NCBI GenBank assembly: GCA_016342325.1
Contig: JAEINR010000065.1
Location: forward strand, 1-34,956
Length of the DNA stretch: 34,956 nt
From: Desulfobacterium sp.
GTDB taxonomy: Bacteria > Desulfobacterota > Desulfobacteria > Desulfobacterales > Desulfobacteraceae
Reading direction: 5' to 3'
Below the pieces are notes generated by a model. The model was not told where the DNA came from. It saw only the letters and a list, made by a program, of their open reading frames with translations, and searched no databases. The position numbers and the translations under genes are program-made. Shown in pieces: positions 26,101 through 34,167 of this stretch (position 1 is the first letter of the stretch; the number at the start of each line of letters is the position of its first letter).

Positions 26101-26402
26101 ACCTTCCCATTGTTGGGGTCAACACCTTCCAGGATGAGGATGCCAACTACGATGAGGTGATGTCCTGCCTGGAGCTTTCCAGGGCATCGGACGAGCAGAA
26201 GGACGACCAGCTCAAGCGCCTTGCCGCCTTTAAGGCGGAGCACGGGGAAGAAACGTTAACCGCCATTCTTGAGCTTCAGAAGACGGCCCTTGAAGGGGGG
26301 AACATCTTTGCCCAGCTCATGGAGACGGTGAAAACCTGTTCCCTGGGTACCATTACCCAGGCCCTCTACGATGTCGGGGGCAAGTATCGACGAAATATGT
26401 AG
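23127..26402 (+). CDS. icmF: Fused isobutyryl-CoA mutase (IcmF)
   Basis: The 1091-residue protein carries the full IcmF order. An N-terminal B12-binding domain has [14 protein letters not shown] (about 25-38) with the cobalt-ligating His. A MeaI-like P-loop GTPase chaperone has GTGGAGKSS near 207 and a [10 protein letters not shown] base motif. A mutase TIM barrel has [29 protein letters not shown] and [11 protein letters not shown]. IcmF interconverts isobutyryl-CoA and n-butyryl-CoA with adenosylcobalamin, and some members also act on isovaleryl/pivalyl-CoA. The GTPase repairs the cofactor site. The length is normal for the family. ATG 23127 has AAGGAG upstream. It heads the enzyme part of an operon with thiolase and 3-hydroxyacyl-CoA dehydrogenase, which would carry butyryl-CoA on to acetyl-CoA. 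Confidence 0.95.
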   Translation: MEHTEEIYKAENSVRVVTATSLFDGHDASINIMRRMLQDSGAEVIHIGHNRSAQEVVEAAIEEDAQGIAVSSYQGGHVEFFKYMVDLLKENNASHIKIFGGGGGVIVPDEMKELHAYGVTRIYSPDDGATIGLQGIINDQMRQMDFSTVDASALDYSKLTVDEKYVTANFITAVQTAKERNDGSLGGILSKLTEARGNKRPPVIGLTGTGGAGKSSLTDELILRILMDLKDINIAILSCDPSRRKTGGALLGDRIRMNSIETGRVYMRSLATREAQSELPASLPEAIEVAKAAGYDIILAETAGIGQGDSRIIDLVDLSVYVMTAEFGAPSQLEKIDMLDYADIVVINKYEKRGSEDALRDVRKQVQRNRKAWDMDPGDLPVYGTIASKFNDDGVTGFYHGILDLLAEKCGMAFDSSLERTNIKASTAKTIIIPAERTRYLAEIADTVRTYHENTDEQADALRKRWHLTEAEKQLKSALSDDVDAMVATFKKAVVNAQEGIDPETDALLGQWEEVKKAYTQEELVYKVRDKEIRLPLSTISLCHSRIPKVCIPKYADPGESFKWMRKENVPGRFPFTAGVFPLKRVDEDPTRMFAGEGGPADTNKRFRLLSGSYEAKRLSTAFDSVTLYGQDPDTRPDIYGKIGTSGVSICTLNDVKVLYSGFDLCAPNTSVSMTVNGPAPMMLAMFMNTAIDQQMDKFREEKGKEPSHSEVAEIRQHAISSVRGTVQADILKEDQGQNTCIFSIEFALKMMGDIQQYFIDNCVRNFYSVSISGYHIAEAGANPITQLALTLANGFTYVEYYLSRGMDINSFAPSLSFFFSNGMEPEYTVIGRVARRIWAVAMKNLYKGNEGCQKLKYHIQTSGRSLHAQDIQFNDIRTTLQALCAVYDNCNSLHTNAFDEAITTPSGESVRRALAIQLILNREWGLAKNENPLQGSFIVDELTDLVEEAVLVEFEKITERGGVLGAMESGYQRGKIQEESMYYELRKHSGDLPIVGVNTFQDEDANYDEVMSCLELSRASDEQKDDQLKRLAAFKAEHGEETLTAILELQKTALEGGNIFAQLMETVKTCSLGTITQALYDVGGKYRRNM

Positions 26403-26427
26403 ACAAAAATGATAGGAGAAACTTCAA

Positions 26428-27603
26428 ATGAAAAAGGCGGTAATAGTAAGTGCAGCAAGGACCCCCCTTGGCAGCTTTGGCGGATCGCTGAGCAAGATCG
26501 GCGCAACCGACCTGGGTGCCCATGCCATTAACGCGGCCATTGAGCGCGCCGGCATTGACAAAGAGGTGATCGACGAGTGCATCATGGGCATGGTCCTGCC
26601 CTGCGGCTACGGCCAGAACCCGGCCAAGCAGGCAGCGGTCAAGGCCGGCCTTCCCTGGGAAGTGCAGGCCATCACCGTGAACAAGGTGTGCGGCTCCTCC
26701 CTTAAGGCGGTGATGCTGGCGGCCCAGGCCATCCAGTGTAATGACGCGGACGTGGTCATTGCCGGTGGCATGGAAACCATGAGCATGGCCCCCTATTACA
26801 TGGAAAAGGCCAGGTGGGGACACCGTATGGGGCCGGGGAAGATCGAGGACCACATGGTCCACGACGGGCTGTGGGATGTGGTGAATGATTTCCACATGGG
26901 CATGTCCAACGAGCTTTGCTGCGACAAGTGGGATGTCTCCCGGGAAGACCAGGACCGGTTTGCCGCAGAGTCCTATCGCAGGGCTTGCGAGGCTGTGAAA
27001 GCGGGCCGATTCGTGGACGAGATCGCGCCGGTTACCATCCCCCAGCGAAAGGGCGATCCAAAGATATTTGACACGGACGAGTGTCCCCAGGATACAAACT
27101 ACGAGCGTCTTTCCAAAATGAAGGCCGCCTTTAAAAAGGACGGCAAGGGAACCGCGGGTAACGCCTCCATCATCAGCGACGGGGCTTCCGCCCTTGTGGT
27201 GATGAGCGAGGAGCGGGCAAAGGCGCTTGGCTGCACCGTCATGGCGGAGATCGGGGCCCAGGCCTCCTTTGGCATTGACATGAAGTATGTGCTCATGGCG
27301 CCCATTTATGCCATTCCCAAGGTGATCAAGAAACAGGGGTTGACCCTGGGCGATGTGGACCTGTTTGAGATCAACGAGGCGTTCAGCGGCACCTCGGTGG
27401 GCATCAACAAGGTTCTTGAGCTGGACACTGACCGGGTCAACGTCAATGGCGGCAGCGTCGCCCTTGGCCATCCCATCGGCGCCAGCGGGGCAAGGGTGCT
27501 GATCACCCTTCTCCATGAGATGAAGCGCAAAGATCTTAAGACCGGTCTTGCATCCCTCTGTCTGGGGGGTGGTGAGGCCGTGGCAATGGTAGTCAACAGA
27601 TAA
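26428..27603 (+). CDS. Acetyl-CoA acetyltransferase (thiolase)
   Basis: The 391-residue thiolase has the acyl-accepting Cys in NKVCGSSLKAV (about Cys88), the NEAFSGT segment, GGSVALGHPIGASG with the active-site His, and the second Cys in CLGGGEAVAM near the C-terminus. The spacing and length are those of biosynthetic/degradative acetoacetyl-CoA thiolases. It would cleave acetoacetyl-CoA to two acetyl-CoA, the common end of the isobutyrate/butyrate branch and of the acetoacetate made by the divergent operon. ATG 26428 has TAGGAGAAAC upstream, 25 bp after icmF. Longer-chain 3-ketoacyl-CoA substrates cannot be excluded. Confidence 0.94.
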   Translation: MKKAVIVSAARTPLGSFGGSLSKIGATDLGAHAINAAIERAGIDKEVIDECIMGMVLPCGYGQNPAKQAAVKAGLPWEVQAITVNKVCGSSLKAVMLAAQAIQCNDADVVIAGGMETMSMAPYYMEKARWGHRMGPGKIEDHMVHDGLWDVVNDFHMGMSNELCCDKWDVSREDQDRFAAESYRRACEAVKAGRFVDEIAPVTIPQRKGDPKIFDTDECPQDTNYERLSKMKAAFKKDGKGTAGNASIISDGASALVVMSEERAKALGCTVMAEIGAQASFGIDMKYVLMAPIYAIPKVIKKQGLTLGDVDLFEINEAFSGTSVGINKVLELDTDRVNVNGGSVALGHPIGASGARVLITLLHEMKRKDLKTGLASLCLGGGEAVAMVVNR

Positions 27604-27625
27604 AACAGTACAACCAGGAGGAACA

Positions 27626-28477
27626 ATGGAAATAGAGCGATTTGGTGTTATCGGATCAGGACAGATGGGAAACGGAATTGCACAGGTAGCCGCTGCAAGC
27701 GGGCTCCAAGTCCTCATGAGCGATATCAAACAGGAGTTCTGCGACAAGGGCGTCGCAACCATTACAAAGAATCTTGACCGGAGCGTATCAAAGGGAAAGC
27801 TTGCCCAGGAGGAGCGGGACGCGATCCTCTCACGGATCTCCACCACCACCGAGCTTTCCGGAATGGAAGTCGTGGATTTCGTTGTGGAGGCAGCGGTTGA
27901 ACGGGAAGACCTGAAGTTCAAGATATTTGAGGACCTTGACAAGTTCTGCAAGCCCCACGCGATTCTTTCAACCAACACCTCTTCCATTCCCATTGGCAGG
28001 ATTGCGGCCCGTACCCAGCGGCCGGACAAGGTGATCGGCATGCATTTCATGAATCCCGTGCCGGTGATGAAGCTTGTGGAGGTGATCAAGGGCCTTCCCA
28101 CATCCGACGAAACCTTTGATATTACCTGGGAACTGTCCAAGAAGTTTGGTAAGACCCCGGCCGAGGCAAATGACTTCCCCGGCTTCATTGCCAACCGTAT
28201 CCTCATGCCCATGATCAACGAGGCGATCTTCTGCATCTACCAGAGCGTGGGAAAACCCGAGGATATCGACACGGTGATGAAGCTTGGCATGAACCACCCC
28301 ATGGGTCCCCTGGCCCTGGCCGATCTCATCGGCCTGGACACCTGTCTTGCCATCATGGAGACCCTGTACGACGGGTTCAAGGACTCCAAGTACAGGCCCT
28401 GTCCGCTGTTGAGAAAATATGTGGAGGCCGGATGGCTCGGCAGAAAGACCGGCAAGGGGTTTTATGATTACCAGTAA
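27626..28477 (+). CDS. 3-hydroxyacyl-CoA (3-hydroxybutyryl-CoA) dehydrogenase
   Basis: The 283-residue enzyme has an N-terminal NAD-binding fold with GSGQMGNGIAQVAAASG (about 9-25). It also has the catalytic His/Glu region MHFMNPVPVMKLVEVIKG and the helical C-terminal domain with DFPGFIANRI, LGMNHPMGPLALADLIGLD and GRKTGKGFYDY. This is the Hbd type that oxidises (S)-3-hydroxybutyryl-CoA to acetoacetyl-CoA. The length is typical. ATG 27626 has AGGAGG upstream, 22 bp after thiolase. It links the hydratase product to thiolase. In a fermenting host the same enzymes could run in reverse, but the mutase and carboxylation neighbours favour degradation. Confidence 0.94.
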   Translation: MEIERFGVIGSGQMGNGIAQVAAASGLQVLMSDIKQEFCDKGVATITKNLDRSVSKGKLAQEERDAILSRISTTTELSGMEVVDFVVEAAVEREDLKFKIFEDLDKFCKPHAILSTNTSSIPIGRIAARTQRPDKVIGMHFMNPVPVMKLVEVIKGLPTSDETFDITWELSKKFGKTPAEANDFPGFIANRILMPMINEAIFCIYQSVGKPEDIDTVMKLGMNHPMGPLALADLIGLDTCLAIMETLYDGFKDSKYRPCPLLRKYVEAGWLGRKTGKGFYDYQ

Positions 28478-28554
28478 TTTATAGCGCTTCGCATATGAAT
28501 GGCATCAATTTATATGCGATTATCCATAGAGAAACAAGGACAAGGGAGATGACC

Positions 28555-29761
28555 ATGGCTTCATACACAAGGGGAGTTCCTGAAGATGAGCTGAAACAGC
28601 GGCTTGACACATTCCAGTCTGTGCTTGGGAACGCGGGTATGGATGCCGCCATCATCGTCCAGAAGTCTGATTTTTTCTATTTCACGGGTACGGCACAACA
28701 GGGCTGGCTCTACGTTCCCAGGGAGGGCCAGCCCCTTCTCATGATCTTCAAGGAGTTTGACAGGGCTAAGATCGAGTCCCCCCTGGAGCGGATCGTCTCC
28801 ATTGTCAGCATCAAGAAGATCCCTGGTCTCCTGGACAAGCTCGGCTATCCCAGGCCCAAAACCCTGGGCATGGAACTGGACGTGCTTCCGGCCAACCTCT
28901 TTTTCCAGTACAACAGCATCTTTGAGACCGCCGAGATCAAGGATGTCTCCATGGAGATCCGGATGCTCAGGGCCGTAAAGTCAGCCCACGAGATCCAGAT
29001 AATCCGCCGGGCCGCCGGGTTGTCCGATAAACTGGCTGCCAAGGTGCCCGAGCTGCTTGAGGTGGGAAAAACAGAGCTTACCCTTGCTGGCGAGATCGAA
29101 GCCTATGCCCGGAGCATGGGTCACCAGGGCATTGTGCGGATGCGGCTCTGGGGCAGCGAGCTCTTTTACGGCCATCTGTTGAGCGGGGCCGCTGGTGCGG
29201 TTCCAAGCTATCTTTCCTCCCCCACCGGGGGCTCTGGGCCGTCGCCTGCCACCGGCCAGGGGGCAGGGGGCAGGCCATAGGAAAATAAAAAAGAACGAAC
29301 CCGTGCTGGTGGATTACGTGTTTGCCCTGGAGGGCTACCTCTCGGACCACGCCCGGATCTTCTCCATGGGTCCCCTCCCGGATCAACTCCTCAAAGCCCA
29401 CGACGACATGCTGGAAGTCCAGGAGATTGCCAAACGAGAGGGTGTCCCCGGCGTCCTGGCCGGAGACCTCTACGAAATCATGGTGGCGGCAGCAGAAGAG
29501 CGGGGCCATGGCGACCATTTCATGGGGGTGGGGGACCGCAGAATTCGGTTCACCGGCCACGGCATTGGGCTTGAACTGGACGAGTTTCCCTTTATCGCCA
29601 AGGGCCAGAAGCTTGCCCTTGAGACCGGCATGGTCATTGCCCTGGAACCCAAGGTGATCCTGCCCGGCAAGGGGGTGGTGGGCATTGAGAACACCTTTGT
29701 GGTCACCGAATCCGGCCTGGAACCCCTCACCACCATCCGGGAGGATGTGGTTGTGGTCTAA
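28555..29761 (+). pseudogene. M24-family (Xaa-Pro peptidase/creatinase-like) protein, frameshifted by a 7-bp duplication
   Basis: Two frames together spell one M24 metallopeptidase. The first runs from ATG 28555 (GGGAG upstream) to a TAG at 29278-29280 and holds the N-terminal creatinase domain. The second continues to 29761 and holds all metal-ligand motifs: VLVDY and YLSDHAR (two Asp), GHGIGLELDE (His), ALEPKV and GIENTF (two Glu). At 29258-29271 the unit AGGGGGC occurs twice in tandem. Removing one copy restores a single frame reading GQGAGHRKIKKNE across the join, giving 399 residues, the usual family length. As written, the product stops before the catalytic residues. It follows the 3-hydroxyacyl-CoA dehydrogenase in the operon. 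A sequencing or assembly error, a reversible slippage switch or a true pseudogene are all possible. Confidence 0.85.
29258..29271 (+). repeat. 7-bp tandem duplication AGGGGGC x2
   Basis: Two direct copies, 29258-29264 and 29265-29271, are followed by AGG. The extra seven bases shift the M24 reading frame. The G-rich unit is prone to replication slippage. Confidence 0.9.
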
Positions 29762-29848
29762 TCCCGTGCCTTTTTAACTTCCCCGCCGGAAATCCCCTTC
29801 CATAATTTTTAATTTGGGAGGGGACGGTTCATGGGATCAGCGACAGCC

Positions 29849-30616
29849 TCATGACTCAAGACGGGACAGATCCATCACCTCGCCCACGGTTGTGTCTCCC
29901 ACAGGCACCGTGGCAATCTCCTGGCGCAGGGCCACCCGATCTTTTGGAGACATATTCTCACTGTTGATATCCCCATGCAGCATATTAACGGCAAGATTTG
30001 TGGCGTAGCATAGCAGGGAATCATCTTTTGTCATATGGGACTGGCCGATCATTTCTGCGAGATTCTCGTATTTGGATTCACCCAGCTTCTGTTTGAGATT
30101 ATCACTTCGGAACTCACCATTGCTACTGGACCTGTTTGAAAATTCAAGTTTATTTTCACCGAATTTGGTAATGAATTTAGAAGGATCAGAGGGATGGTCT
30201 TCAATTCCAGTAAATTTTTCACTGCTGAAATCAGGATTATTTAGTTTACCCTTTAAAACTTCCCTATCAGGGGCAGCATCAACCATGTCCTGTGTACAGT
30301 CTGTTACAAATTTATCCTTTGGCGTACTGGTGAGTTTGATATTTTCTTCCAGGTAGTTTTTGAACTGGCCCTTCATCTGAGTGACAATGCTTTGCCGGGG
30401 GGAAAACAATTGACCGATTTTGGCCAAGAAATTGGAAAGTGTTTTTCCGATGGATTGAAAGGCGTTGGTGATCATCTGACCAATGCCCCGTCCCTTGGCC
30501 TCGCCCACCTGGGCCTGATGCCCCCCGAGGCCATTGCCTATAGCTGCATTGCCTCCAATATTGGGTGTTTGCTCCACTTGTACGGATTGCTGTGAACCTA
30601 CGCCACCTATAGTCAT
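29849..30616 (-). CDS. Hypothetical protein, candidate type III secretion substrate
   Basis: I do not recognise this 255-residue protein. Residues 1-45 are Gly/Gln/Ala-rich and look unstructured, with no Sec signal. Residues about 46-72 form an amphipathic stretch (IGQMITNAFQSIGKTLSNFLAKIGQLF). The remainder is polar, rich in Lys, Asp and Ser, with a likely helical end (SLLCYATNLAVNMLHGDI and later). A disordered small-residue N-terminus followed by an amphipathic chaperone-binding-like segment is the usual form of T3SS substrates. The gene directly upstream encodes a CesT-like chaperone with a 45-bp gap, the standard chaperone-substrate order. The DNA is visibly more A+T-rich than the neighbouring icmF operon, which suggests transfer. 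ATG 30616 has AGGAG upstream. No enzymatic motif was found. Confidence 0.7.
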   Translation of the reverse strand: MTIGGVGSQQSVQVEQTPNIGGNAAIGNGLGGHQAQVGEAKGRGIGQMITNAFQSIGKTLSNFLAKIGQLFSPRQSIVTQMKGQFKNYLEENIKLTSTPKDKFVTDCTQDMVDAAPDREVLKGKLNNPDFSSEKFTGIEDHPSDPSKFITKFGENKLEFSNRSSSNGEFRSDNLKQKLGESKYENLAEMIGQSHMTKDDSLLCYATNLAVNMLHGDINSENMSPKDRVALRQEIATVPVGDTTVGEVMDLSRLES

Positions 30617-30661
30617 GCCTGTCTCCTTTTTTTAAATTTGCGGATTGGAAGTGAACAGGGC

Positions 30662-31129
30662 TTATACCCTGATGGCATAGCGTGAGTTCATGTCAAAGTC
30701 CTTATGTTGGTTGTCCCCTGATCCTGATACGGTGTTTTGGATCAACCCTTCGTAGGTGACGGACCAGTCGGCAAGGGTATTCAGATACCGTTCCATGGTG
30801 GCGCGGAATTCCTCATAGGCCGTGGTGCCCGCTTTAACCTGAAAAAACAGGATCACTTCGTTTGTCCTGTCATCCAAAGCAAATGATGCGCCGCCAGTTT
30901 TTTGTCCGTAGAGGTTAGCGTCCAGCAGGGCCCTGTAGATCGTTTCATTGCCACTGCCCTCCAGCTTACCCAGGGCAGAACTGACAAACAGAGTGTCCCT
31001 GTCCTCCACATACTCAAATTCGATTTCAAATTTATCATCAATAAGAAGACTTGCTACACCGTCTTCATTTAATGTCAGTTCCAAACCAAACTCCAAACCG
31101 ATGTTGGTGATAAGCTTTTCTGCACCCAT
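30662..31129 (-). CDS. CesT/Tir-type type III secretion chaperone-like protein
   Basis: The 155-residue protein follows the class I T3SS chaperone pattern. A short N-terminal helix precedes LELTLNEDGVASLLIDDKFEIEFEY. A DTLFVSSALGKLEG strand comes next, then a helix with LLDANLYGQKTGGASFALDD. A strand NEVILFFQVKAGTTAYEEF leads to the C-terminal helix FRATMERYLNTLADW. Such chaperones form acidic cytoplasmic dimers that keep one secreted partner ready for export. The partner is probably the next gene. No T3SS apparatus gene is in the window, so the secretion machinery would lie elsewhere, or the pair may have another use. ATG 31129 has AGGAG upstream. The assignment rests on fold-level pattern, not on close identity. 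Confidence 0.75.
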   Translation of the reverse strand: MGAEKLITNIGLEFGLELTLNEDGVASLLIDDKFEIEFEYVEDRDTLFVSSALGKLEGSGNETIYRALLDANLYGQKTGGASFALDDRTNEVILFFQVKAGTTAYEEFRATMERYLNTLADWSVTYEGLIQNTVSGSGDNQHKDFDMNSRYAIRV

Positions 31130-31413
31130 TGAGTCTCCTTTATTCTGTAATAAGATGTTGCAAATTAAACCATCAATATCGAAAGTGCAATGTTTTTTGG
31201 CGGTGTATCAATGTTTGAAAAAACGGCGGCTTGCACCCAGCCGCCGTTTGTCATGGGGCGGCTTTGATTCGTTTTGAAACGGCTTAATGAAACAGGGTAA
31301 AAATATTCTTTAGTTTTAAATGGGATTGATATAGTATGAGCATCTCAATTGTTTGCTCGAAAATTGGATAAACGGGTCCTACTGTATAACTGTGGATACT
31401 TGTAAAGGGTGAT
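31130..31413. other. Divergent intergenic region
   Basis: The region lies between the chaperone gene (minus) and the pentapeptide channel gene (plus). No gene is seen. It holds the terminator-like hairpin at 31215-31249 and A+T-rich flanks that should contain both promoters. A minus-strand TTGCAC with TAATTT 17 bp away, near 31155-31190, is a weak candidate for the chaperone promoter. Confidence 0.4.
31215..31249 (-). terminator. Intrinsic-terminator-like hairpin read on the minus strand
   Basis: Arms AAACGGCGGCT (31221-31231) and AGCCGCCGTTT (31239-31249) enclose a 7-nt loop. On the minus strand the stem ends in a run of six to seven T. It would stop antisense transcripts before they enter the chaperone gene, or act as a leader terminator if that operon starts further upstream. 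Confidence 0.65.
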
Positions 31414-32505
31414 ATGGAGAGAGACAGACAGGGTTTAACCAAAACAGAAGTGGCGTCTTTGAAATCCAGATGGAGTGAAAAAGATCCTGATGGAGAGGGA
31501 ACCGCTTTAATCCATATGATTCAACGGCTGAAAAGCGAATGCAAAAAGTACAATTCCAAACGGCCGTTACGGCTTGATTTGCGGGGCATTACCCTGCTGA
31601 GTCAAGACCTTTCAGACCTTGATCTTTCAGGATACGACTTCTCCTATGCCAACCTCAGCCGTTCCAATTTAACGGGAACGATTCTAAGTTATTCAACATT
31701 TTACCAGGCCAGCCTTGAACAGGTGACCCTGGATGAATGTGAGTTTATCGGGTCTGATTTAACCCATGCCGGCCTGAATGAGTGCAGTGCCAAAAGGTGC
31801 GGGTTTGGCGGAGCAGATCTCTCTTTTGCAAGCATGATCAACGCTGATTTAAGTGATGCCACGTTAAGTCGCTCGAAATTGATAGGTTCGGATTTGAGGG
31901 CTTCCAACTTAACCGGTGCAAGGCTTTCAGAGGCGGATCTTTCCCAGGCCATCTTTACCCGGGCAAAGCTTTTTGAAAGCGACTTAAAAAAAAGCAACGT
32001 CGATGGGACCAATTTTGAACTGGCGGATATGCAGGGTTCCCGGCTGCTGGGTATTAAAAATTTTAAAAAAGCCAAGTGGGTGGGGGCGGATATCAGAGGA
32101 CTGGACCTGAGGGGGGCGTATCTTGTCAGGCGGTACATTGCCGATGAGAATTACCTTTTTGAATTCCAGGAGATTTCCCGTTTGCATAAAGCCCTCTATT
32201 TCCTCTGGTGGGCCTCTTCCGATTGTGGGAGAAGCCTTTTAAGGTGGTTTGTATGGCTCTGTTCTGCCACATTGATTTTTGCGGCCATCTATACCCAGGT
32301 GGAGATCGATTACGGCAGGCATGCGACTGCATTTTCACCCATATATTTTAGTTTTGTGACATTGACAACATTGGGCTACGGGGATGCCGTTCCCTCCTCT
32401 ATCACGGCGCAGATTTTTGTGACATTGCAGGCCATTACGGGCTACATGGGGCTCGGGGGATTGTTGAGTATTTTAGGTAATAAAATGGCCCGGCGGGCAG
32501 AATAA
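31414..32505 (+). CDS. Pentapeptide-repeat protein fused to a two-TM potassium channel
   Basis: The 363-residue protein has a polar N-terminus, then about 180 residues of pentapeptide repeats (about 55-235, units such as ANLSR, ADLSD, SNLTG, ADLSQ) that should form a right-handed beta helix in the cytoplasm. A membrane part follows with a first helix (about 271-290, FVWLCSATLIFAAIY), a pore loop with the selectivity filter TLGYGD and a last helix (ITAQIFVTLQAITGYMGLGGLL). The filter is that of K+ channels, with four subunits expected. The beta helix takes the place of the usual regulatory domain, and its partner is unknown. ATG 31414 has AAAGGGTG upstream. The HDOD gene follows after 17 bp, so the two are probably co-transcribed. 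Confidence 0.88.
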   Translation: MERDRQGLTKTEVASLKSRWSEKDPDGEGTALIHMIQRLKSECKKYNSKRPLRLDLRGITLLSQDLSDLDLSGYDFSYANLSRSNLTGTILSYSTFYQASLEQVTLDECEFIGSDLTHAGLNECSAKRCGFGGADLSFASMINADLSDATLSRSKLIGSDLRASNLTGARLSEADLSQAIFTRAKLFESDLKKSNVDGTNFELADMQGSRLLGIKNFKKAKWVGADIRGLDLRGAYLVRRYIADENYLFEFQEISRLHKALYFLWWASSDCGRSLLRWFVWLCSATLIFAAIYTQVEIDYGRHATAFSPIYFSFVTLTTLGYGDAVPSSITAQIFVTLQAITGYMGLGGLLSILGNKMARRAE

Positions 32506-32522
32506 ACCAAACCAGGTGGTAT

Positions 32523-33377
32523 ATGTTTTCATTTTTTAAAAACAAGATTGATCCAAAAGCAAAATTAAAGAAGATATTAAAGGGATATAAGCTTCCCTCT
32601 TTTCCTGCAGTGATCCTGCAGATTCTGCAAAAAATGAGGAGCCCCTATGCGTCGGCTTCCAATATTGCGCAATCCCTCTCCCTTGATCCGGGACTATCCG
32701 TGCTTCTTCTGAGGCTTGCCAATTCTGCAGCGTTTTCACCCCAAAACAAAGTTGAGAATTTGACCCAGGCCATTGCCCTGGTGGGGTTGTCCCAACTGGA
32801 ATCCCTGGTGTTGGGGGTCGGGGTTGCCAAGGGCATTCCCAAAAAAATGTGCCAATGGCATGATCCGGCAACGTTCTGGCTGACATCTGCCCGGCGGGCC
32901 ATGCTGGCCCAGGAGCTTGCACAGATCCTCTGCCCGGCAAAGGAATCAGAATGCTTTACGGCCGCTTTTCTCCAGGATATGGCCCTGCCGTTTCTTGCCT
33001 GTCACCGGGGGGACGACTATGAGCCGGTCTTTAAAAAATGGCATCTTGAAGGCGGGGACCTTGTTCAATTGGAGCGGGAGGTCCTGGCATGGGATCATGC
33101 AGAAGTGGCCACCTGGATTTGCAGTGAATGGGGGCTTCCTGAAAACATTGCCCTGGCCATCAAAAATCATCACAACATCGCTGCCGGTGATAATGACCAT
33201 GAAACCCCGGGACCTGTGATGCTGGTTTCCATTTTAAGGGAAGATGATGCCAATGATGGGGTGGAGGAAATGATCACCAAGGCCGGGGAGCTTTACAATA
33301 TCTCCCCGGAAAAGATGCAATCCATCATCGAACCCAGTTTCGAAAAGGCCAAAGAACTTGCCAAAATGATCGTCTGA
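32523..33377 (+). CDS. HDOD-domain signalling protein
   Basis: The 284-residue protein contains an HDOD domain from about 20 to 220. It begins LPSFPAVILQILQKMRSPYASASNIAQSLSLDPGLSVLLLRLANSAAF and continues with LTQAIALVGLSQLESLVLGVG. HDOD domains are degenerate HD hydrolases. They usually lack the full metal site and serve as scaffolds in two-component, cyclic-di-GMP or motility signalling. A DHAEVATWICSEWGLPENIALAIKNHH segment near the middle is the standard later part of the domain, so the domain looks complete. No other domain is fused. ATG 32523 has AGGTGG upstream; the pentapeptide channel gene lies 17 bp before it, and an intrinsic terminator follows. Confidence 0.9.
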   Translation: MFSFFKNKIDPKAKLKKILKGYKLPSFPAVILQILQKMRSPYASASNIAQSLSLDPGLSVLLLRLANSAAFSPQNKVENLTQAIALVGLSQLESLVLGVGVAKGIPKKMCQWHDPATFWLTSARRAMLAQELAQILCPAKESECFTAAFLQDMALPFLACHRGDDYEPVFKKWHLEGGDLVQLEREVLAWDHAEVATWICSEWGLPENIALAIKNHHNIAAGDNDHETPGPVMLVSILREDDANDGVEEMITKAGELYNISPEKMQSIIEPSFEKAKELAKMIV

Positions 33378-33442
33378 TCGTTACGCGCCGGAATACAAAA
33401 AAGTCAGCAATTTCAAGTGTGGACTGTAAAGGTTCAACAGAT

Positions 33443-33472
33443 AAAAGCACCGGGAGAACCGGTGCTTTTTTT
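33443..33472 (+). terminator. Intrinsic terminator
   Basis: Stem AAAAGCACCGG (33443-33453) and CCGGTGCTTTT (33459-33469), loop GAGAA, followed by more T. It ends the channel-HDOD unit, and the A-run before it may let it work in both directions. Confidence 0.92.
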
Positions 33473-33504
33473 AATTAAGTAATTAGGCTTACAAAGGACC
33501 ATTT

Positions 33505-34044
33505 GTGGCATTAAAACCAACCATTTATAAATTAAAAATTACCCTGGCGGATGTTGACCGGGATTATTATGAAACCCTCAATTTAACCGTTGCCCAGCAC
33601 CCGTCTGAAACCGTTGAGCGAATGATGGCCCGGGTTCTGGCCTTTTGCATCAATGCCCAGGAATATCTGTCGTTTACCAAAGGACTTTCTGCCGTGGAAG
33701 AACCCGATATCTGGGCCCGCACCTTGGATGATCGAATCTCCTTATGGATCGATGTGGGGGAGCCAACCCTGGATAGAATCAAAAAAGCCACACGGCTTTC
33801 GCCGGCGGTCAAGGTGTATACCTTTAATTCAAAATCAGATGCCTGGTGGGCCCAGGGGCAAGCAAAGATCAGTGAGTTGACGGCATCTGTGTATCAGTTT
33901 CCCTGGGTAAGCATGCAGGCATTGGCGGCGTTGGTGAAGCGTACCATGGATATTTCCGTCACCATTACAGACGATACTGCCTATATTTCTGCAGGATCCG
34001 GGGAGTGTGAGGTGTCCTGGGTGACATTACAACGTATCCCTTGA
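33505..34044 (+). CDS. yaeQ: YaeQ family protein
   Basis: The 179-residue protein matches E. coli YaeQ along its length: MALKPTIYKLKITLADVDRD at the start, HPSETVERMMARVLAFC, LSFTKGLSAVEEPDIW, DDRISLWIDVGEP, then RIKKATRLSPAV and a WWAQGQAK segment. YaeQ has a PD-(D/E)XK nuclease-like fold and unknown cellular role; an old report of RfaH-suppression by YaeQ is not a settled function. The start is GTG 33505 with AGGA 6 nt upstream. It follows an intrinsic terminator and so begins a new unit. SlyX and YwbE genes follow. Confidence 0.9.
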   Translation: MALKPTIYKLKITLADVDRDYYETLNLTVAQHPSETVERMMARVLAFCINAQEYLSFTKGLSAVEEPDIWARTLDDRISLWIDVGEPTLDRIKKATRLSPAVKVYTFNSKSDAWWAQGQAKISELTASVYQFPWVSMQALAALVKRTMDISVTITDDTAYISAGSGECEVSWVTLQRIP

Positions 34045-34167
34045 TTTTTTAAGATAAAGAAGGTGGTGGGATGCATACAATATGGGTTGCAGGAAACCCT
34101 CGGTAGCACTATACTCCACTAATCGGTAGATTGTTTTGAGAGATGATAATAGAGGGAAAATATAAAA

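Noticed and set aside
26353-28236. 627-codon minus-strand frame
   Set aside because: It lies fully antisense to thiolase and 3-hydroxyacyl-CoA dehydrogenase, which have clear motifs and ribosome sites; the antisense product shows no family features.
31150-31200. Sigma54-like TGG...TTTGCA upstream of the chaperone gene
   Set aside because: The GG and GC elements are 2 bp too close to each other for a sigma54 promoter.
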